Positions 32,886-44,970 of a stretch of DNA of 64,000 nt are shown here, one piece after another. The stretch comes from Parasponia andersonii (taxonomy: Eukaryota > Streptophyta > Magnoliopsida > Rosales > Cannabaceae), in the NCBI GenBank assembly GCA_002914805.1, contig JXTB01000090.1:571765-635764 (forward strand), given 5' to 3'. The position numbers and the translations under genes are program-made. The notes under the pieces are model-generated. The model had not been told where the DNA came from and did not search any database. It saw nothing but the letters and a program-made list of their open reading frames with translations. The stretch's first letter is position 1. Every line of letters begins with the position of its first letter.

Positions 32886-34686
32886 TGTTGGAATTTTTGC
32901 CCTAAAAAGCAAATTTCCAATTTTACCCTTTTGATGTAAATAATTTTCTCTTATATGAAATTATAATATTTACTAGATTAAACTATCTTAGTTGAATCGT
33001 TTATTCATCTGAAAAAGAGTCCATGACTTTATATGTGTATAAAGAAACAAACATGATTAAGTATTAATTATGAGGAAACTTGTTTCTTTATCTAAGTCTA
33101 AATAAAGTAGTTTACAATCTGTGAATAAATATGGAATACTTTATTTACTATAGGTTGTAGTGTTTGTCTATCTCAACGGGAATGATGTGTCTCAAATCAT
33201 TGAAGTATCTGACTTCTGATAGAAACACTAATACAACATAAACAAGTTATGAATATTAAACTGGACCAGGTAATATAAAGAATTGGAGCGCCGTAACTCA
33301 ATTCTTATATTATCACATACTAGCTCTTAGCATATAGATCTTAATCCTTGATATTTGACTGGACTTGCTTTCATGGATTATAGCCTTTTGATTTGTTAAA
33401 AGACTAACCTCTATGAAATTAGAGGTAAACTCTGGCATATTGGAGGTTATGGCTTATGAATTGATGAGAACACCAAATAGTCAAGGGCACTATACGTTAA
33501 TGCTACTTTAGGTTCTTTCAAGATTCATGGAATAATTAAATCTAAGATTTTAGTATTCACTTTGTGAATTGGTTGATAATTTGTCTAAATGGCCATTGAG
33601 AACAAAATTATCGACAATATTATTCCTTGATAGAAAGATAGTAACTTAAAGGTAAATAGGTGTCGGAGGGGTATTACGGTAATTTTATCTATCCAACTAC
33701 GGCATTGTATAGAGATTATATATATGGTATAGAATATGCTAGATGGATCGGTTAATCAAGGTTAGCTGATTAAATCTCTATAAAATGCATGACATTTAAT
33801 CTAAGAGTGCAATATTGGGCCTTTAGTGGAGTGTCCCCTTTAGTAATAATATTTATATAAATACCATAATAAGAGTTATTATGTATTTATCATATTATTA
33901 GAGCCTAGATTATTTGGATCCATTAGGTTCCTTGTCTAACTCAATTAAGCTCATTAATTGGTTGGTGATATTTGTGAAATTAGTTTCATGAAACTGTGTA
34001 AAATAATGATTCTACACAGAAGTTGGTATTTTTATAATTAAGTTTCATGAGTTGGACATATTTATAAAACTACACCCAAAGCCCAAATTAGAGAACAAGC
34101 CCAATCCTAACTGAACTAGGGTTAGCAGTTTTGGGTCCCATATATATAAGATATATGAGAGAAAAAATTACATAGTAACTCTGAGAGAGTCACACGCATA
34201 GACACAGGGAGAGAGGGAGAAAAATCGGCCAAGACTGAGAAAGAGAGGAGAGAAAAAGTTTCATACTATCTCACAGTCCTATCTCAAGTCCCAGTGTTCC
34301 ATAGGATTAAGAAGGAGTTCTTGATCGTTCTCCAACGAAGTTTTCGACTTGGTGCCACTCGCCTCATCAACCAAGAACAAGAGCATAGACAAGAAGATCT
34401 AGAGTCGGAGGTCTGATCACCGTCAAGAAAGAAATCAAGGAGGAACACACTACAAGAGGTAAATCGTAATCTCATCTCTAGGGTTTTGTATCTAGATTTG
34501 ATTTATGTTGTATATGATCCTGTATATAATGCATGTATGTTATAAGGTTATGAAAATTGTTTTTATGTAAAAATTTTAAAACCTAAATCCGCTAATTTTT
34601 CCGCTGCATTCATGATATGATCATGTGTTTTTCCCATATCTGTATGCATGCATGATTTTCCTAAGTGTTAGGTCAATAAACCAACA
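32886..34686 (+). mobile_element. Solo LTR, 1,801 bp, nested in the copia element
   Basis: It starts TGTTGGAATTTTTGCCC and ends AATAAACCAACA, so short TGTTGG/CCAACA inverted ends are intact. AAAAT stands directly on both sides (32881-32885 and 34687-34691). A TATATATAAG promoter-like motif at about 34141 and a purine-rich leader give a plus orientation. No primer-binding site or coding sequence accompanies it. The start resembles the long LTRs of the Angela/BARE-type copia lineage; that assignment is an inference from memory of their 5' ends. Confidence 0.9.
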
Positions 34687-34691
34687 AAAAT

Positions 34692-35925
34692 GATAACACA
34701 AGATAAAGTGTTAGTGATTTGAGAGATTTACAGAGGGTCACAATCTAAAGAGGGAACAACTAAGACAAAATCTGAATGTAAAGTATCAATAAGATATGAT
34801 GACCCTTCCCTAATAAGGGTGTGGTATTACCATTAGCTGTGGAGACACACTTTTGGGAGGATAGGTTAAGGGTTGAGACTGTCTAATATCAAATGTCATA
34901 TAATCAGTAGCATCCGAATCAATGTTCTATGCATTATTCAAAAAATGTTTAGAAATATATAAAACCTTACCTTTTCTAGTGTTTATAGTGATTATTAACG
35001 CCAATGAAAGAGTAGCATTGTCGTCTTTTGTTTGAGCAATTGTTGTAGAAGACAATCTCTTGGAATTTCGATATCGTATTGGGTCCCACCAATTTGGATG
35101 CCTAATAAGTTCTACATAATGACTTTTTAAAAGACCTATTTGATTGTAGTGAGTGCATTTGTAAGTCGGTTTGTCTGAACTATTGAAATTTTTCAGATTA
35201 GTGGATTTTGGTTGGTCTTGGGAAATCATAGTAGAAGCTTCCAGATTTTCAATATCTTAATTTAAAGTAGTAGATCATATGTCTTCATGACAAACCAAGG
35301 AATAATACTCTTCCAAACTTAGGAGTGGTTCATGACGCAAAATTTCTCACTACAGTTGATCAAAATCTCTATCTAATCCAATAAGAAATATATGTACTCG
35401 GATTCTCTCAGTAGACTGCTGATATATAATAACATCATCAAGATCTTTCATGACCAATTTATCATAATGATCTAGTTCCTAAAATATCTCTTTTAGTTCC
35501 CTATAATACACTGAGAGAGATTTAACACCTTATTTTTTTAGAAGGCTTTTTAGTATAGAGAATAAACATGGATTTTTATCATTACCGTCAATAAAAAACT
35601 TTTGAAAGGGTACTCAAGATTTCACGAGTAGTAGGAATACAAAGATAATGCTTCATGATGTCTGGAGATATGGACATCAGAAGACAATGTTTCACTTTTG
35701 ATTTTCTATATACTATATTCCGTATCCTTTGTTTAACACAGCAGGTAGATTGGTTTTGCCAATGACGTAGAAGAGCTTATCTCTTTCAGTAATATGCATC
35801 TACATCAATTGTGACCAGACAACATAATTTGTTTCGGTAAATATAATGTCGACATTAAAGGCACTCACAAACTGAGTAAGAATTAGAATAGATTTAGTTT
35901 CTAAAGATTCAATTTGTTGAGTCAT
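34692..35925 (-). pseudogene. Copia gag (and decayed protease) region
   Basis: On the minus strand the gag reads from an ATG at 35925 (MTQQIESLETKS...), through a WVPFQKFFIDGND-like segment and an 'LxGLDRDFDQL' segment, to 'YKCTHYNQIGLLKSHYVELIRHPNWWD' near 35160, the zinc-knuckle region. There the second Cys is Tyr, a His has become Leu and the last Cys is Tyr, so the CCHC finger is lost. Stop codons interrupt the frame many times. The protease part (34920-34692) is too decayed to mark residues. Confidence 0.75.
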
Positions 35926-36091
35926 CGTTTTTTTTTTCGTTTTTCTTGGCTCGTAGATGAGCGGCGAACAAGTGGCTGAGCAGTGGACGAGCAGCTTGAG
36001 TACGGATAAACGATGATTTGGTTGTTTGGTTGTGGTCAGAAAAAATGGTGAGATTCAAGCGGATTTTTTTAAAAGAATATGATTTAAACTT

Positions 36092-36103
36092 GCTCTGATA
36101 CCA
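36092..36103 (-). other. Primer-binding site of the minus-strand copia element
   Basis: GCTCTGATACCA on the plus strand is TGGTATCAGAGC on the minus strand. It stands between the gag region and the 5' LTR and confirms the orientation. Confidence 0.9.
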
Positions 36104-36107
36104 TTAA

Positions 36108-36274
36108 ATAAGAATGAGGAATAAGAATTTTTTATTATATCTTGCTTTATTGATCCATATAGTATATATAGAACTATTCTAAAATTAGTTCCCTAGAAAT
36201 ATGCCTATACAATCTTATATAAAAGGCAATATGATTAATACAATCGATTTTGTATGTCATTGACAATCTTAACA
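36108..36274 (-). mobile_element. 5' LTR of the minus-strand copia element (~165 bp)
   Basis: On the minus strand it runs from TGTTAAGATTGTCAATGAC to about CCTCATTCTTA, with a TATATATA element (about 36168 on the plus strand). It is unusually short for a plant copia LTR but within the known range. Its last bases before the primer-binding site are not a clean CA. Confidence 0.65.
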
Positions 36275-36281
36275 ATTTCAT

Positions 36282-36321
36282 ATTAGTCCATAAGCTTTTG
36301 GTCATGCACTTATGGACTAAT
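36282..36321. repeat. 13-bp perfect inverted repeat (hairpin) beside the copia 5' LTR
   Basis: ATTAGTCCATAAG (36282-36294) and CTTATGGACTAAT (36309-36321) are exact reverse complements with a 14-base loop. It starts 8 bp outside the LTR terminus. Confidence 0.8.
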
Positions 36322-36891
36322 TGGACCGAAAACCAAAGGTCCAACACTTTCTGTATGTCTTATATACAAATCTAACTCATAAGCCTCGAAGCATATTTTT
36401 CTTCACTATAGCCTATTTGTTCAGAGGTCAGTGTCTTCTATATTTGATTATTGCACCTTCAGTCTTAACTTTACCTATTAATGATTTTAAGACAGTATTA
36501 TTAATCATATTGTCCGCTATATCTTTATAACCTTTGGCTTGCAACCCATCTCCTTAATATTTTAGGCTATAATCTGGTATATATAATTGCTTCGTGTTGT
36601 CATTAGAAATGATAAGTTTATTATTAAATATTCTTATATATGTCTTAAAGTGTTAGTGGTGGTTAGAAAAGGCTAATTAACAATGGTAATACTATTGGAG
36701 GAAAGTTCAATCTTTTTCCTAACTAGATGATTTTGACTAGATTAAAGGTATTTAGAAAACTCAAAGGGCTATTTCGATCAAACCATTGTATTTGCACGTA
36801 CCCTTATGGCTATTGGTGAGAATACCATTGTATTTGCACATACCCTTATGGCTATTGGTGGATTCTCACTGGCTAGAATCTTTGGTTTTAT
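36322..36891. other. Intergenic stretch between two LTR elements
   Basis: No gene. It holds the 42-bp duplication listed next. An open frame at 36321-36530 is compositional. Confidence 0.4.
36782..36865. repeat. 42-bp tandem duplication
   Basis: ACCATTGTATTTGCAC(G/A)TAC followed by CCTTATGGCTATTGGTG occurs at 36782 and again at 36824, with one difference in the first 37 bases. Such near-identity indicates a recent local duplication. Confidence 0.85.
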
Positions 36892-37406
36892 TGTTCGAAT
36901 TTGACTAAATATTAAAAATACGAAAGAAGCCAAAGTTCGGCATCAGTAGAAGATAGAGAGGAGTAGAGGCTTAAGTCCTATATAAGGAGGTTATCTCCTT
37001 GGTTCTTAATCACCCCAATATGTAACATTTCAAGTATTTTCCTCTTCTAAGGAAATTCCTTTTTAGTTTCTTTGTGTGTTTCCTTTCAAAGAGAAATGAA
37101 GTGTGAGTTCTTTTGTTTTTTTTTTTTTTTTTTTCTGTAAGATGGATGGTTGTTTAAAGAGAGGAGAAAGGTATGAGGAGAGAATATTTGTGAGTGTACT
37201 GGAGTGGGTGTATTAGAATCATTGAGTAGAAAAATAGAGAAATCTAAGTGATTGCAGAAATTTTTCATATAGTGAAATTATTTTTTAAGGGCAGTGGTTT
37301 TTCTCCTGTTTTCTTTCTATTCCCTATTTTTATTTCTCTGTTATTTTGATATTCGTTAAAGTGGGATCTTGGAAGCGGCAATTCTAGGTTGGTCAGATTC
37401 ACAAAA
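36892..37406 (+). repeat. 5' LTR of the compact element (515 bp)
   Basis: CCTATATAAGGAGG at about 36989 is a likely TATA region. It is followed by a transcript-like segment ending at the primer-binding site. Its last base pair before the primer-binding site has changed from CA to AA. Confidence 0.88.
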
Positions 37407-38157
37407 AGTGGTATCAAAGTAGATGGAGTTCTTCAGTGCGCTAGAGTTTGGTGGTAGTCTAAGAAATTTTTCTAAAAATTTTCTTATTGGTGTTTCAAGC
37501 TATGAGTGCAAAAATAGAGATTAGAATGTGAGTTTCAATTCTGATCAGGACTGATGTAGAGAAATTAGATAGGACGGTCCAATCTAGTTTATACAAGGGT
37601 TTGAAAGCGGAAATCCTAAGAAACCCAATATAAGCGATGAAGACGGGGAAGATCTAGAAGCAAGAATTGTAATTGATTATCTAAGTATCTTGAATAATAT
37701 TGTTTCTGAATTGGAGAGGAATGTAATTTGCTAGAGTTGTCGACAATCTTGGTACCTAAAAGAAATTATCAAAAAGATCGAGCGAATTCGACTAAAAGCT
37801 CCAAGTCTAATGATGCTATTAATCCTTATGGCATGTTGTTGATCTCCAAAGTTGCCATGAAAGAGGATGTAATAGCAGCAGATTCAGGGTTCACGAGTTT
37901 GCACACATACATTAGTTTGACATTAATATAGGGTATGTAGTGGATGATGTCGATGGTTGTTGAACTTCTTGGAAGAGCCAAACTGTGGAACTTGCACCAT
38001 AATTTATCAACAAATTTTTTTCGACATAATCCGAGATGAAATTCTTAGAATTCGTTAATTCTAAGTATGTACTTATATGGTAAAGTATGACTGTCAGTGA
38101 AAATAGTGTTTGTAATGGAACCTATAGATATTTTTATTATTTAACTAAGGTGGAGAT
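37407..38157 (+). other. Interior of the compact LTR element
   Basis: It begins with AG then TGGTATCAAAG (primer-binding site, 37409-37419) and ends with AAGGTGGAGAT (polypurine tract). Stop codons are frequent in all frames apart from one 67-codon open stretch. I see no zinc knuckle, protease or Pol motif. Confidence 0.75.
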
Positions 38158-38672
38158 TGTTAGAATTTGGCCAAATATTAAAAATGTGAAAGAAATCAAA
38201 GTCCCACATCGGTAGAAGATAGAGAAGAGTGGATGCCTGAGTCCTATATAAGGAGGTTATCTGATTGGGAAGGAGGTTATCTCCTTGGTTCCCAATCACC
38301 CCAATATGTAGCATTTCAAATATTTTTCTATTATGAGGAAATTCTTTTTTAGTCTCTTTGTGTGTTTCCTTTCAAGGAGAAGAGAAGTGTGAGTTCTCTT
38401 GTTTTCTTGTGTAAAAAAGATGGTTCTTCAAAGAGAAGAGAAAGGTAACAGAAGAGAATGGTGTGAGGAGGGAATATTTGTGAGAGTGTTGGAAATGATG
38501 TATTGGAGTCATTGGGTAGAAAAGATAAAAAGCTATGTGATTATAGAATTTTTTCATATAGTAAAATCTTTTTTCTAAAGGTAATAGTTTTTCTTTTATT
38601 TTCTTTCTATTCTCTATGATATTTGTTGAAATGAGATTTTGGGAGCGATAAATCTAAGTCATATTCACAACA
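38158..38672 (+). repeat. 3' LTR of the compact element (515 bp)
   Basis: Same length as the 5' LTR. It keeps the CCTATATAAGGAGG motif (about 38251) but adds a short partial repeat of AAGGAGGTTATCT there, balanced by a shorter poly-T tract than in the 5' LTR. The end ACA is intact. Confidence 0.88.
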
Positions 38673-38677
38673 TTTAT

Positions 38678-40421
38678 CTCATCTTTTGTGTAAAATTTTT
38701 GGTCTCTTTACATTTTTAGAGTAGGGGATTCAAGTCGCTAAGTCATAAGCTTGCATGTTATGGTGTTGAAGCGTTTAGAAGTACTCCTAAATTCATTTTT
38801 GCAAATTTATAAATCGCTTGTAGAACAAGAACCTCGTTTTTGCCAAAAAATCTCGCAAACAACAAAATAATTACTGAGTTGCAACATAATTATCAAGTAA
38901 TAGATGCCATATATTTATGGATCGTAATGAAACAAATAAAGTTCAATAAGCAAAAATTGCAAAACAAGATGCAAATTAACAAGATATGTTTACGCTTTTC
39001 ACTTTTCAATAGACTTCCCATGCCAACGCTTGTTTACTAGTCTCTTTGAGTATTCGTCAAATTAGTCATATTGTTTTATATGGTCAACCCATTTCCACTA
39101 CCCAAATAATGGTAAAAAGAAAAACAAAAACAAAAAAAGCCGCACTTATATCAAGCTTAAGAAGAAAGTTTGGGTCTCTCGCCGAATAAAAGCAATAATA
39201 GAGAGAAGAAACAATGAATGAAACCACTCAAAATGTTACTTGTGCCGTCATCATAAACATACTGAACTACATACTGCACTTTCAGCCAAATCGGGAAGTA
39301 ATCGACTCTTGATCTTGTGTTATTCAATATAGAAAACCCACAAAAACCTTCTTTTCTTTTCCTTTAACTGTTTTTGCTTACTGAAGCTTACTGAAGTTTT
39401 GTAACTTCTGTTTTAAGGTCTCACAAGAAAAACCTCACTCATTTGTGTGTTTTAATATAGTGTGTCCCACCACCTCCACTTAGGAGGGATGCCAGTTGAT
39501 CTTGTATTCTTCAATGTAGAATTTAAACCCACGAAGTCCTTTTCTTTCTTGTCCCTTCTCTGTTCTCTCCCTTTTTTTTTCCCCTTTTCTCGGTGGCTCA
39601 CTATTTCTTGTTTCATTCATTGAAGCAATTTTTTTTTTTTTGGCTCAATATTCATTGAAGCTTTTCTTTCTTTGTATAAAGTGCCTCATTTACATGAGGT
39701 TTGTAAAAGCCTTCCATCATTTCCTTTCTATTTTTAAATTAACATTTCTTGTAGGTTATATATATATCCAAAAAACAAGCCAAGCTATCGAGCAATAAGT
39801 CGACGATTATCAATAATAAATAAGTTCAAACCGTAGAGGCAAGCACAATTCTGAAAGAGACAGAAGGGTCATTCCTTGTGAACCAATTCTCGTGCTATCC
39901 TGGCTTGACATACTTTAATTTCGTACCATCAATAGTAGGATTAATTAAGTGCATTGTTCTATTATTGCTCTGCTCCTCGTGGAGGTTAAAAATTGTCTTT
40001 TTTTTTTTCTTTTTTTTTTTGGGTTTTCCTTCCACAACATTACTAATGGTCTCTTTATTTATTTAATTTTTTTTCTGACAAACTAGTGGTCTCTTTATTT
40101 GCTAAACTAGTAATTACACCAAGCTATCTATAGGAAGAGAACTATGTAGCTTTTGGTATTGACCTAGGTTGGTCCGAGGGGCAGATAAATTTTCGTATTT
40201 GATGCATCTAAAGCTTCCTTCTTGGTTTTGGTTACTTGCAAGAGTCACTTAAGCTCGATTTCGTCCGCTCGAGTTTGGAAGTCTGAGTTGAATATTATTC
40301 GATAGTGGATCAGTTGAATTCTTGTTTACTCACCCCGGCATAGTGCTTTGATTTGGAACACCATAATATTCCCATTGGGTCAACATAGAAAGGATATTTG
40401 ATTATAATAGTCATTTTCATG
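38678..40421. other. Intergenic stretch with one diverged duplication
   Basis: No gene. 'tgatcttgtgttattcaata' at about 39311 and 'tgatcttgtattcttcaatg' at about 39497 begin related ~50-bp segments (both run on into 'acccac(a/g)aa...cttcttttctttt'-like sequence), about 186 bp apart. Poly-T runs lie near 39570, 39630, 40000 and 40068. Open frames at 38840 and 39878 look compositional. Confidence 0.4.
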
Positions 40422-40652
40422 TGTTAGAATCACCATGTGAAAGGAGTTAATGCTCACCTATTCCAAATTTCTTGATTGTAAAACTCACCAACCCTGAATC
40501 CCATGATTGTAGACTTACCAATCCTGAATTCCTTGATGTGTGTAATTTTGTATAATGGCTTGGTATTCTTTCCTATCTTCGTTGTATTCTAAGTGAATAA
40601 ATAGGTGTCCTATTGTACAATATTACTCACTCCATGCAATACAATTTCTACA
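40422..40652 (+). repeat. 5' LTR of the plus-strand copia element
   Basis: It runs from TGTTAGAATCACC to CAATTTCTACA. It shares with the 3' copy the words TAATGGCTTGGTATTCT, AAATAGGTGTCCTATTGTAC and ATTACTCACTC. The bases after it (CATTTTATCAAAGAC) could be a decayed primer-binding site. Confidence 0.8.
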
Positions 40653-43490
40653 CATTTTATCAAAGACTTCCCTAATCCTTTCTAAAAGCTTTTTCATCGT
40701 CTTTATCTAAGGTTTTTTTCTAGCCATTGATGTAATCGTATTTATACATTATTTTATATCTAACCAGCTTAAATTTGTGGTTAATTATTTTTTTTAAGTC
40801 TTTATCTTAATTTTGGAATGATATGAAGAATATATGTAAAAGAGTGCTTAAAGTGGTCTTTTTTCTAAAACTATTAGGTAGGGAAGAAAACCACGGCCCA
40901 ACTTAAAGGAGCCCAAAGTTCAACACGTGATTCCATATGTCTACATGTTTTTAAACGAAATGAGGCCTAACATTTTGGCATTGGATTGATAAACATGGCC
41001 CAACTTAGTTTACTTCTAAAAGTGAAGGGGAAATTTGATTTAGTATGATAAAATTTCAACAACAAAAAAAGAAGAAAAATCTCGGACTTTAATTTTTGTT
41101 GAAAAATTCTAGATTTATTTAGAAAAATATTAAGAAAAATATCACTTTTAACAAATTTATAAGATACTTAAGGTAAATCGGTCAAGTTACTTCAAGTAAC
41201 TCAATTGATCACCCAAAGTAACCCGATTGGTTACTTTGAATGCTTTTGAAAAGTAGTAACTTTGAAGAAAAAGTGACACGTTTGTAAATCTTTTTAAAAT
41301 GTGTTATTTTTTAAAAATGATATGTTTCCAAATTGATCCAAGATTTTTCAAAAAGTTTAGCCTATTTGGGATTTTTTTTCATTGGTCTTTTAGCCAAATG
41401 GCCAATTTTTGGATCACAATTACCAAATGGCCATTTGCAAACACGGTTAAAAATTGCCTAATTTAGAAAATTATATAAAAAAACTACTGTTTTCATATCT
41501 AGTATATCATAATATATTGATTTATTTTTAATTTTTTTTACTTTTTCAAAAATTGATCTACTTTATAGAAAATTGACTTACTTTATAAAAAAAATAGAAT
41601 AACTAAAAAAAGGACTGTTTGTCAAAATAAAATTATAAAATGGTAATTTAGTAAATAGGTGTAAAAGCAGTCAATATTTAAATTGATCTGAAAAAAAGGT
41701 CATTTCTTACAGATACTCATCTTTCAATTTTTCGGATTTAAGCCTGAGTTTTTTGAGAAAATGACACGACTAAGGCTGATTTGGGGCAAAATAACATTTG
41801 TAAGAGTGTCTAAGAAGTCTTGACTATAAGTCAAGAGCTTCTTCACTGTATAAAAAAAAAATCATTATTTAGAAAGTTTTTATGGCTAAGAAGCTTTTGA
41901 CTATATGCCAAAAAGTTTTTAACACTCCTAAAAATATCTTTTTAAAAAAAATACACACAAAAAAAAAAGTCATTTCGGCTCAAGTTTATCCTACCCATGT
42001 CCTTTTCTCATTTTTTTTTTCCCCACAAGAAGCCCAAAAGTGAGTAAGAGCAGATTGTACCATGAAGTCGAAGGGCCATTAAATACAAAGAGAAAGTGAA
42101 ATTAAATTTGGGTAAATACTCTTGTGTAAATCGGTTGGAAACTTTTGTTAGTGTAGTTGGTTCACCTATATAAATATGTGAAGAGAAAGCTGCAATATTC
42201 TCGGTACTCGGTTGTTTAGTTTTTCGTTTAGTTTTTTTATTTTAAGTTTCTCATTATGTTGCAGCTTTTTTGTCTTTAGTTTTATTATTCCAATTATGAA
42301 TAAAATTTTTATTCTAGGGATCCAAAAGTTCCCTATAATGAATCTTTGATTTTCTTTTGTTGAATTTAATCTTAGTTCATTTTTATCTCAAGGTGATTAT
42401 TTTATTTAATTATTAATGCTTTTAAAATGTTAATCAAAATCATATTTAAAATACTAAAATGTTAGTAAATATGTCATATTTGTGTCGTATCGACATGACA
42501 CAAAATAGACATGTCTAATTAAACATATTACATAGGTCACTTTGAGTTAAGTGGATTAATTTAAACTCACAGGTGAATTACTCTTGTTAAATGTGTCAAT
42601 GCAAAATTTAAATGAAAATTAAATGGGTTATACTAATCTATTTATTTTGTGTCATTTTTTAATCATATCGCCGTGTCGGCTAGAAAATTGCCTACCCTAG
42701 TTCAAGATTCTCTTGTCACTTAATCCACAATCAAGTTAGCTAAGCCATATAAAGCCAAGCAAAGCTCAAGCTGTAGTCTGCATTGACTTTGACTGTTGAT
42801 CAAAGTTGATTTTGATCATCGATTATAATTGATTTTTGCTAATGAGGTATTTTTTGGCAAGTTCTTTTCAATTTTATTGAGAATAAATTTCACAAATGGC
42901 TAAATTTCAGTTCGATATTTCTCAAACTATTAGTATTACTCTTAATTAGGGATGATGATATAATTCACGGTTACAGATATCCGTGATTATCTAATTTGAA
43001 CGGAGAAGGAAAAAACCACTCAAGAGGGAAAAAATAAACGCACAATTGATATGTGGGTATAATGCTGGAACAGTATTAGCATAATTCGCACCGTACCTGT
43101 CCCGGTATCTATATATATATATTCACATAAAACAATCATTATACATATATATTTATTTAATTTTACACTACTTATATTCATATATCTTTGGTAAAATAAT
43201 GATTTTAGAAAGCTATATATACTTATATATTTGAATTTTAGAGTTTAAAAATTATTTAATATATTGTTGTGTATAATTTATGTTAATTATAAAAAAATTA
43301 AGTATTTTTATCTTAATTTTTTTAATTTTGTCATTGTCAATGAGTAATTAGTAACTATAGTTTTTTCCATGTTGATTATTCTCGGCATTATTTTTATGTC
43401 TAAAAGAATAATTAATGGAACGAATGTGTAGTATTATAATTAGAAAATCGTCTCTGATGTGCCACGTTCTCATGGGGATCCACTGCTTTT
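40653..43490. other. Non-coding stretch between copia 5' LTR and gag, likely composite
   Basis: Not recognisable as copia leader. Parts: a segment with tandem 'gtaacy' words (about 41170-41280, GTTACTT and AGTAACTC); 'aaatggccatttg'-type sequence (about 41390-41440); a leader-like segment with CCTATATAAATATG (about 42160-42330); a segment with GTATCGACATGACACAAAATAG (42480-42690) that resembles the remnant at 53920-54140; and (TA)-rich sequence near 43100. No open frames of interest. Confidence 0.4.
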
Positions 43491-43499
43491 TTTTTTTTT

Positions 43500-44970
43500 A
43501 AAAGTTAGGAAGCTTTAACATTATGTCAGCGGCAATATCACAATTTTGGTTAAGGCATACTGTGAAGCATTATCAAAATTTGAATCCCGTCTTCAGGATA
43601 TGGATAGTAATAATCATAAGATAATTAATGGTTCACCAATACTTCAACAACCTCCATCAATATGTCTTTTGGGCATTTTGGAACTACAAAAGAAGTAGAG
43701 AATTTTTTATCCAACTGATATGCCTCTAGAGACTTTGCTCAACAATATCAACTTCTTACTAGCCTCTCAAACATGAAATAATCTCCAGGTCCGACTGTAA
43801 GTGATTTTCGTTGAGATGAACTTATGTTATATTTATATGAACCTTAATTTAAGTGCGAGAAAGGTGTAGTACTATTCGAATCATATCGTCATAAGACTAG
43901 ATTGAATTAATTTCTTATGGCCATTGAATGAAAATTTTAAGCACGCCTGATCTTCACTCCTACACTCCAAGTCACTTCCTTCTCTCAATGCTGCTCTTTC
44001 GAAAATTTAACTAAAGAAACTCGCAAAACAACTATGCATGTCCATCCATCTCCTCCATCTGAAGTCGTTCTTGCAACTACTACAATCACATCCAAAGGTT
44101 ATAACCAATTAAATAATATATCTAATCAGACAAAACCATCATACTTGTCTAAACAATCCCGAAACTGGTCCAATCAAAAGGGAGCATCTTAAAAATCATT
44201 TTGCAAATGCTGTTGCAAAATTTAACGTACAATTGAAGAATATCGAAAACATGCCAACAAGACAGCAGGAACCGTGACTTTATAGCCAAATGCCGAGTCA
44301 AATTTAGTTGGCCCATCCATTTCCCCTATAGATCTTCAGGCTACATAAATTAACTAGTTTTTTTCTCGCACCTCACCTCATTTTGCTTCCACAGTTTCTA
44401 GTATATTAAGTAATTCCATTTGGTTACTTGATTTTGCTTGTTCTAATCATATGACATCTGATTTGTCAAAGTTGTGCTCTAAAAATTTCTGCTATTCATA
44501 TTCGTAACATTTGCATTACCAATAGTTCAATGTTTAAAGTAAGTCATGTTGGTTTAATTTTTACTTCTAATCTAACCATTCCGAAACTTTCATTGAACTT
44601 GTTATCTGTCGATCAATTGTGTGATTTAGGATTTAATATTCAATTTTCTTTTTTTAGTTGTATTGTGCAGGATCCATAGACTAATTAGATCACTAGTATA
44701 GGACATAAAGTTAGACCTCCATTCACTCTCATACAAATTCATATTCCTTCTACGGCTGCCGTCATTTTTGAGAAAAGTGTGAAAGGCCAATTGAGTCTTT
44801 TGGAGCATGCATCGTTATCTCGTTTAAATATTTAGTTGATAGGACAATAAAATCATGTTTCTTCTTGTTCTTTTGATTGTATTACTCGTCAATTGGGAAA
44901 ACAATCTACTCTGTTTTATATTAGTACTTGTATTGCTTCCGAACCCTTTGATTCTAATATGTAGAGTCCT
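43500..44970 (+). pseudogene. Copia gag, zinc-knuckle and protease region, broken
   Basis: The gag C-terminal half is readable in pieces around 43910-44100 (words such as ETRKTTMHVHPS after a shift). A zinc-knuckle remnant with TIEEYRKHANKTAGT lies near 44235, its cysteines partly lost. The protease follows at about 44400 with WLLDFACSNHMTSDL, where active copies have LLDSACSNHMT: the Ser next to the catalytic Asp has become Phe. Then comes LTIPKLSLNLLSVDQLCDLGF (44580-44640). Several frameshifts and stops lie between. Confidence 0.75.

Larger units (their letters stand above)
29690..36274 (-). mobile_element. Degenerate Ty1/copia retrotransposon, minus strand
   Basis: Read right to left: 5' LTR, primer-binding site, gag, decayed protease region, gag-pre-integrase, integrase, reverse transcriptase, RNase H, polypurine tract, 3' LTR. 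All domains carry stops or shifts, so it is inactive. A solo LTR of another element (32886-34686) splits it between protease and gag-pre-integrase. The sequence fits ordinary plant copia Pol; the lineage is not assigned. Confidence 0.85.
36892..38672 (+). mobile_element. Compact non-autonomous LTR retroelement (TRIM/SMART-like), complete
   Basis: The element is 1,781 bp, with two 515-bp LTRs and a 751-bp interior. The LTRs start TGTTCGAATTTG / TGTTAGAATTTG and end ATTCACAAAA / ATTCACAACA. TTTAT stands on both outer sides (36887-36891 and 38673-38677). A primer-binding site (TGGTATCAAAG, 37409) and a polypurine tract (AAGGTGGAGA, 38147) are in the right places. The interior encodes no gag or Pol motif I recognise; an open frame of 67 codons (37728-37931) is of unknown meaning. 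It must have depended on proteins supplied by another element. The LTRs are larger than classic TRIMs, so 'small LARD' is an alternative name. Confidence 0.9.

Noticed and set aside
29690..36274. Possible host gene frames on the plus strand (30249, 31183, 31756)
   Set aside because: They are antisense shadows of the minus-strand copia Pol, which has clear YIDD, DVKNAF and RNase H motifs.
37728..37931. A 67-codon open frame in the compact LTR element as a possible gag remnant
   Set aside because: No zinc knuckle, protease or capsid motif can be seen; kept only as an unexplained open stretch.
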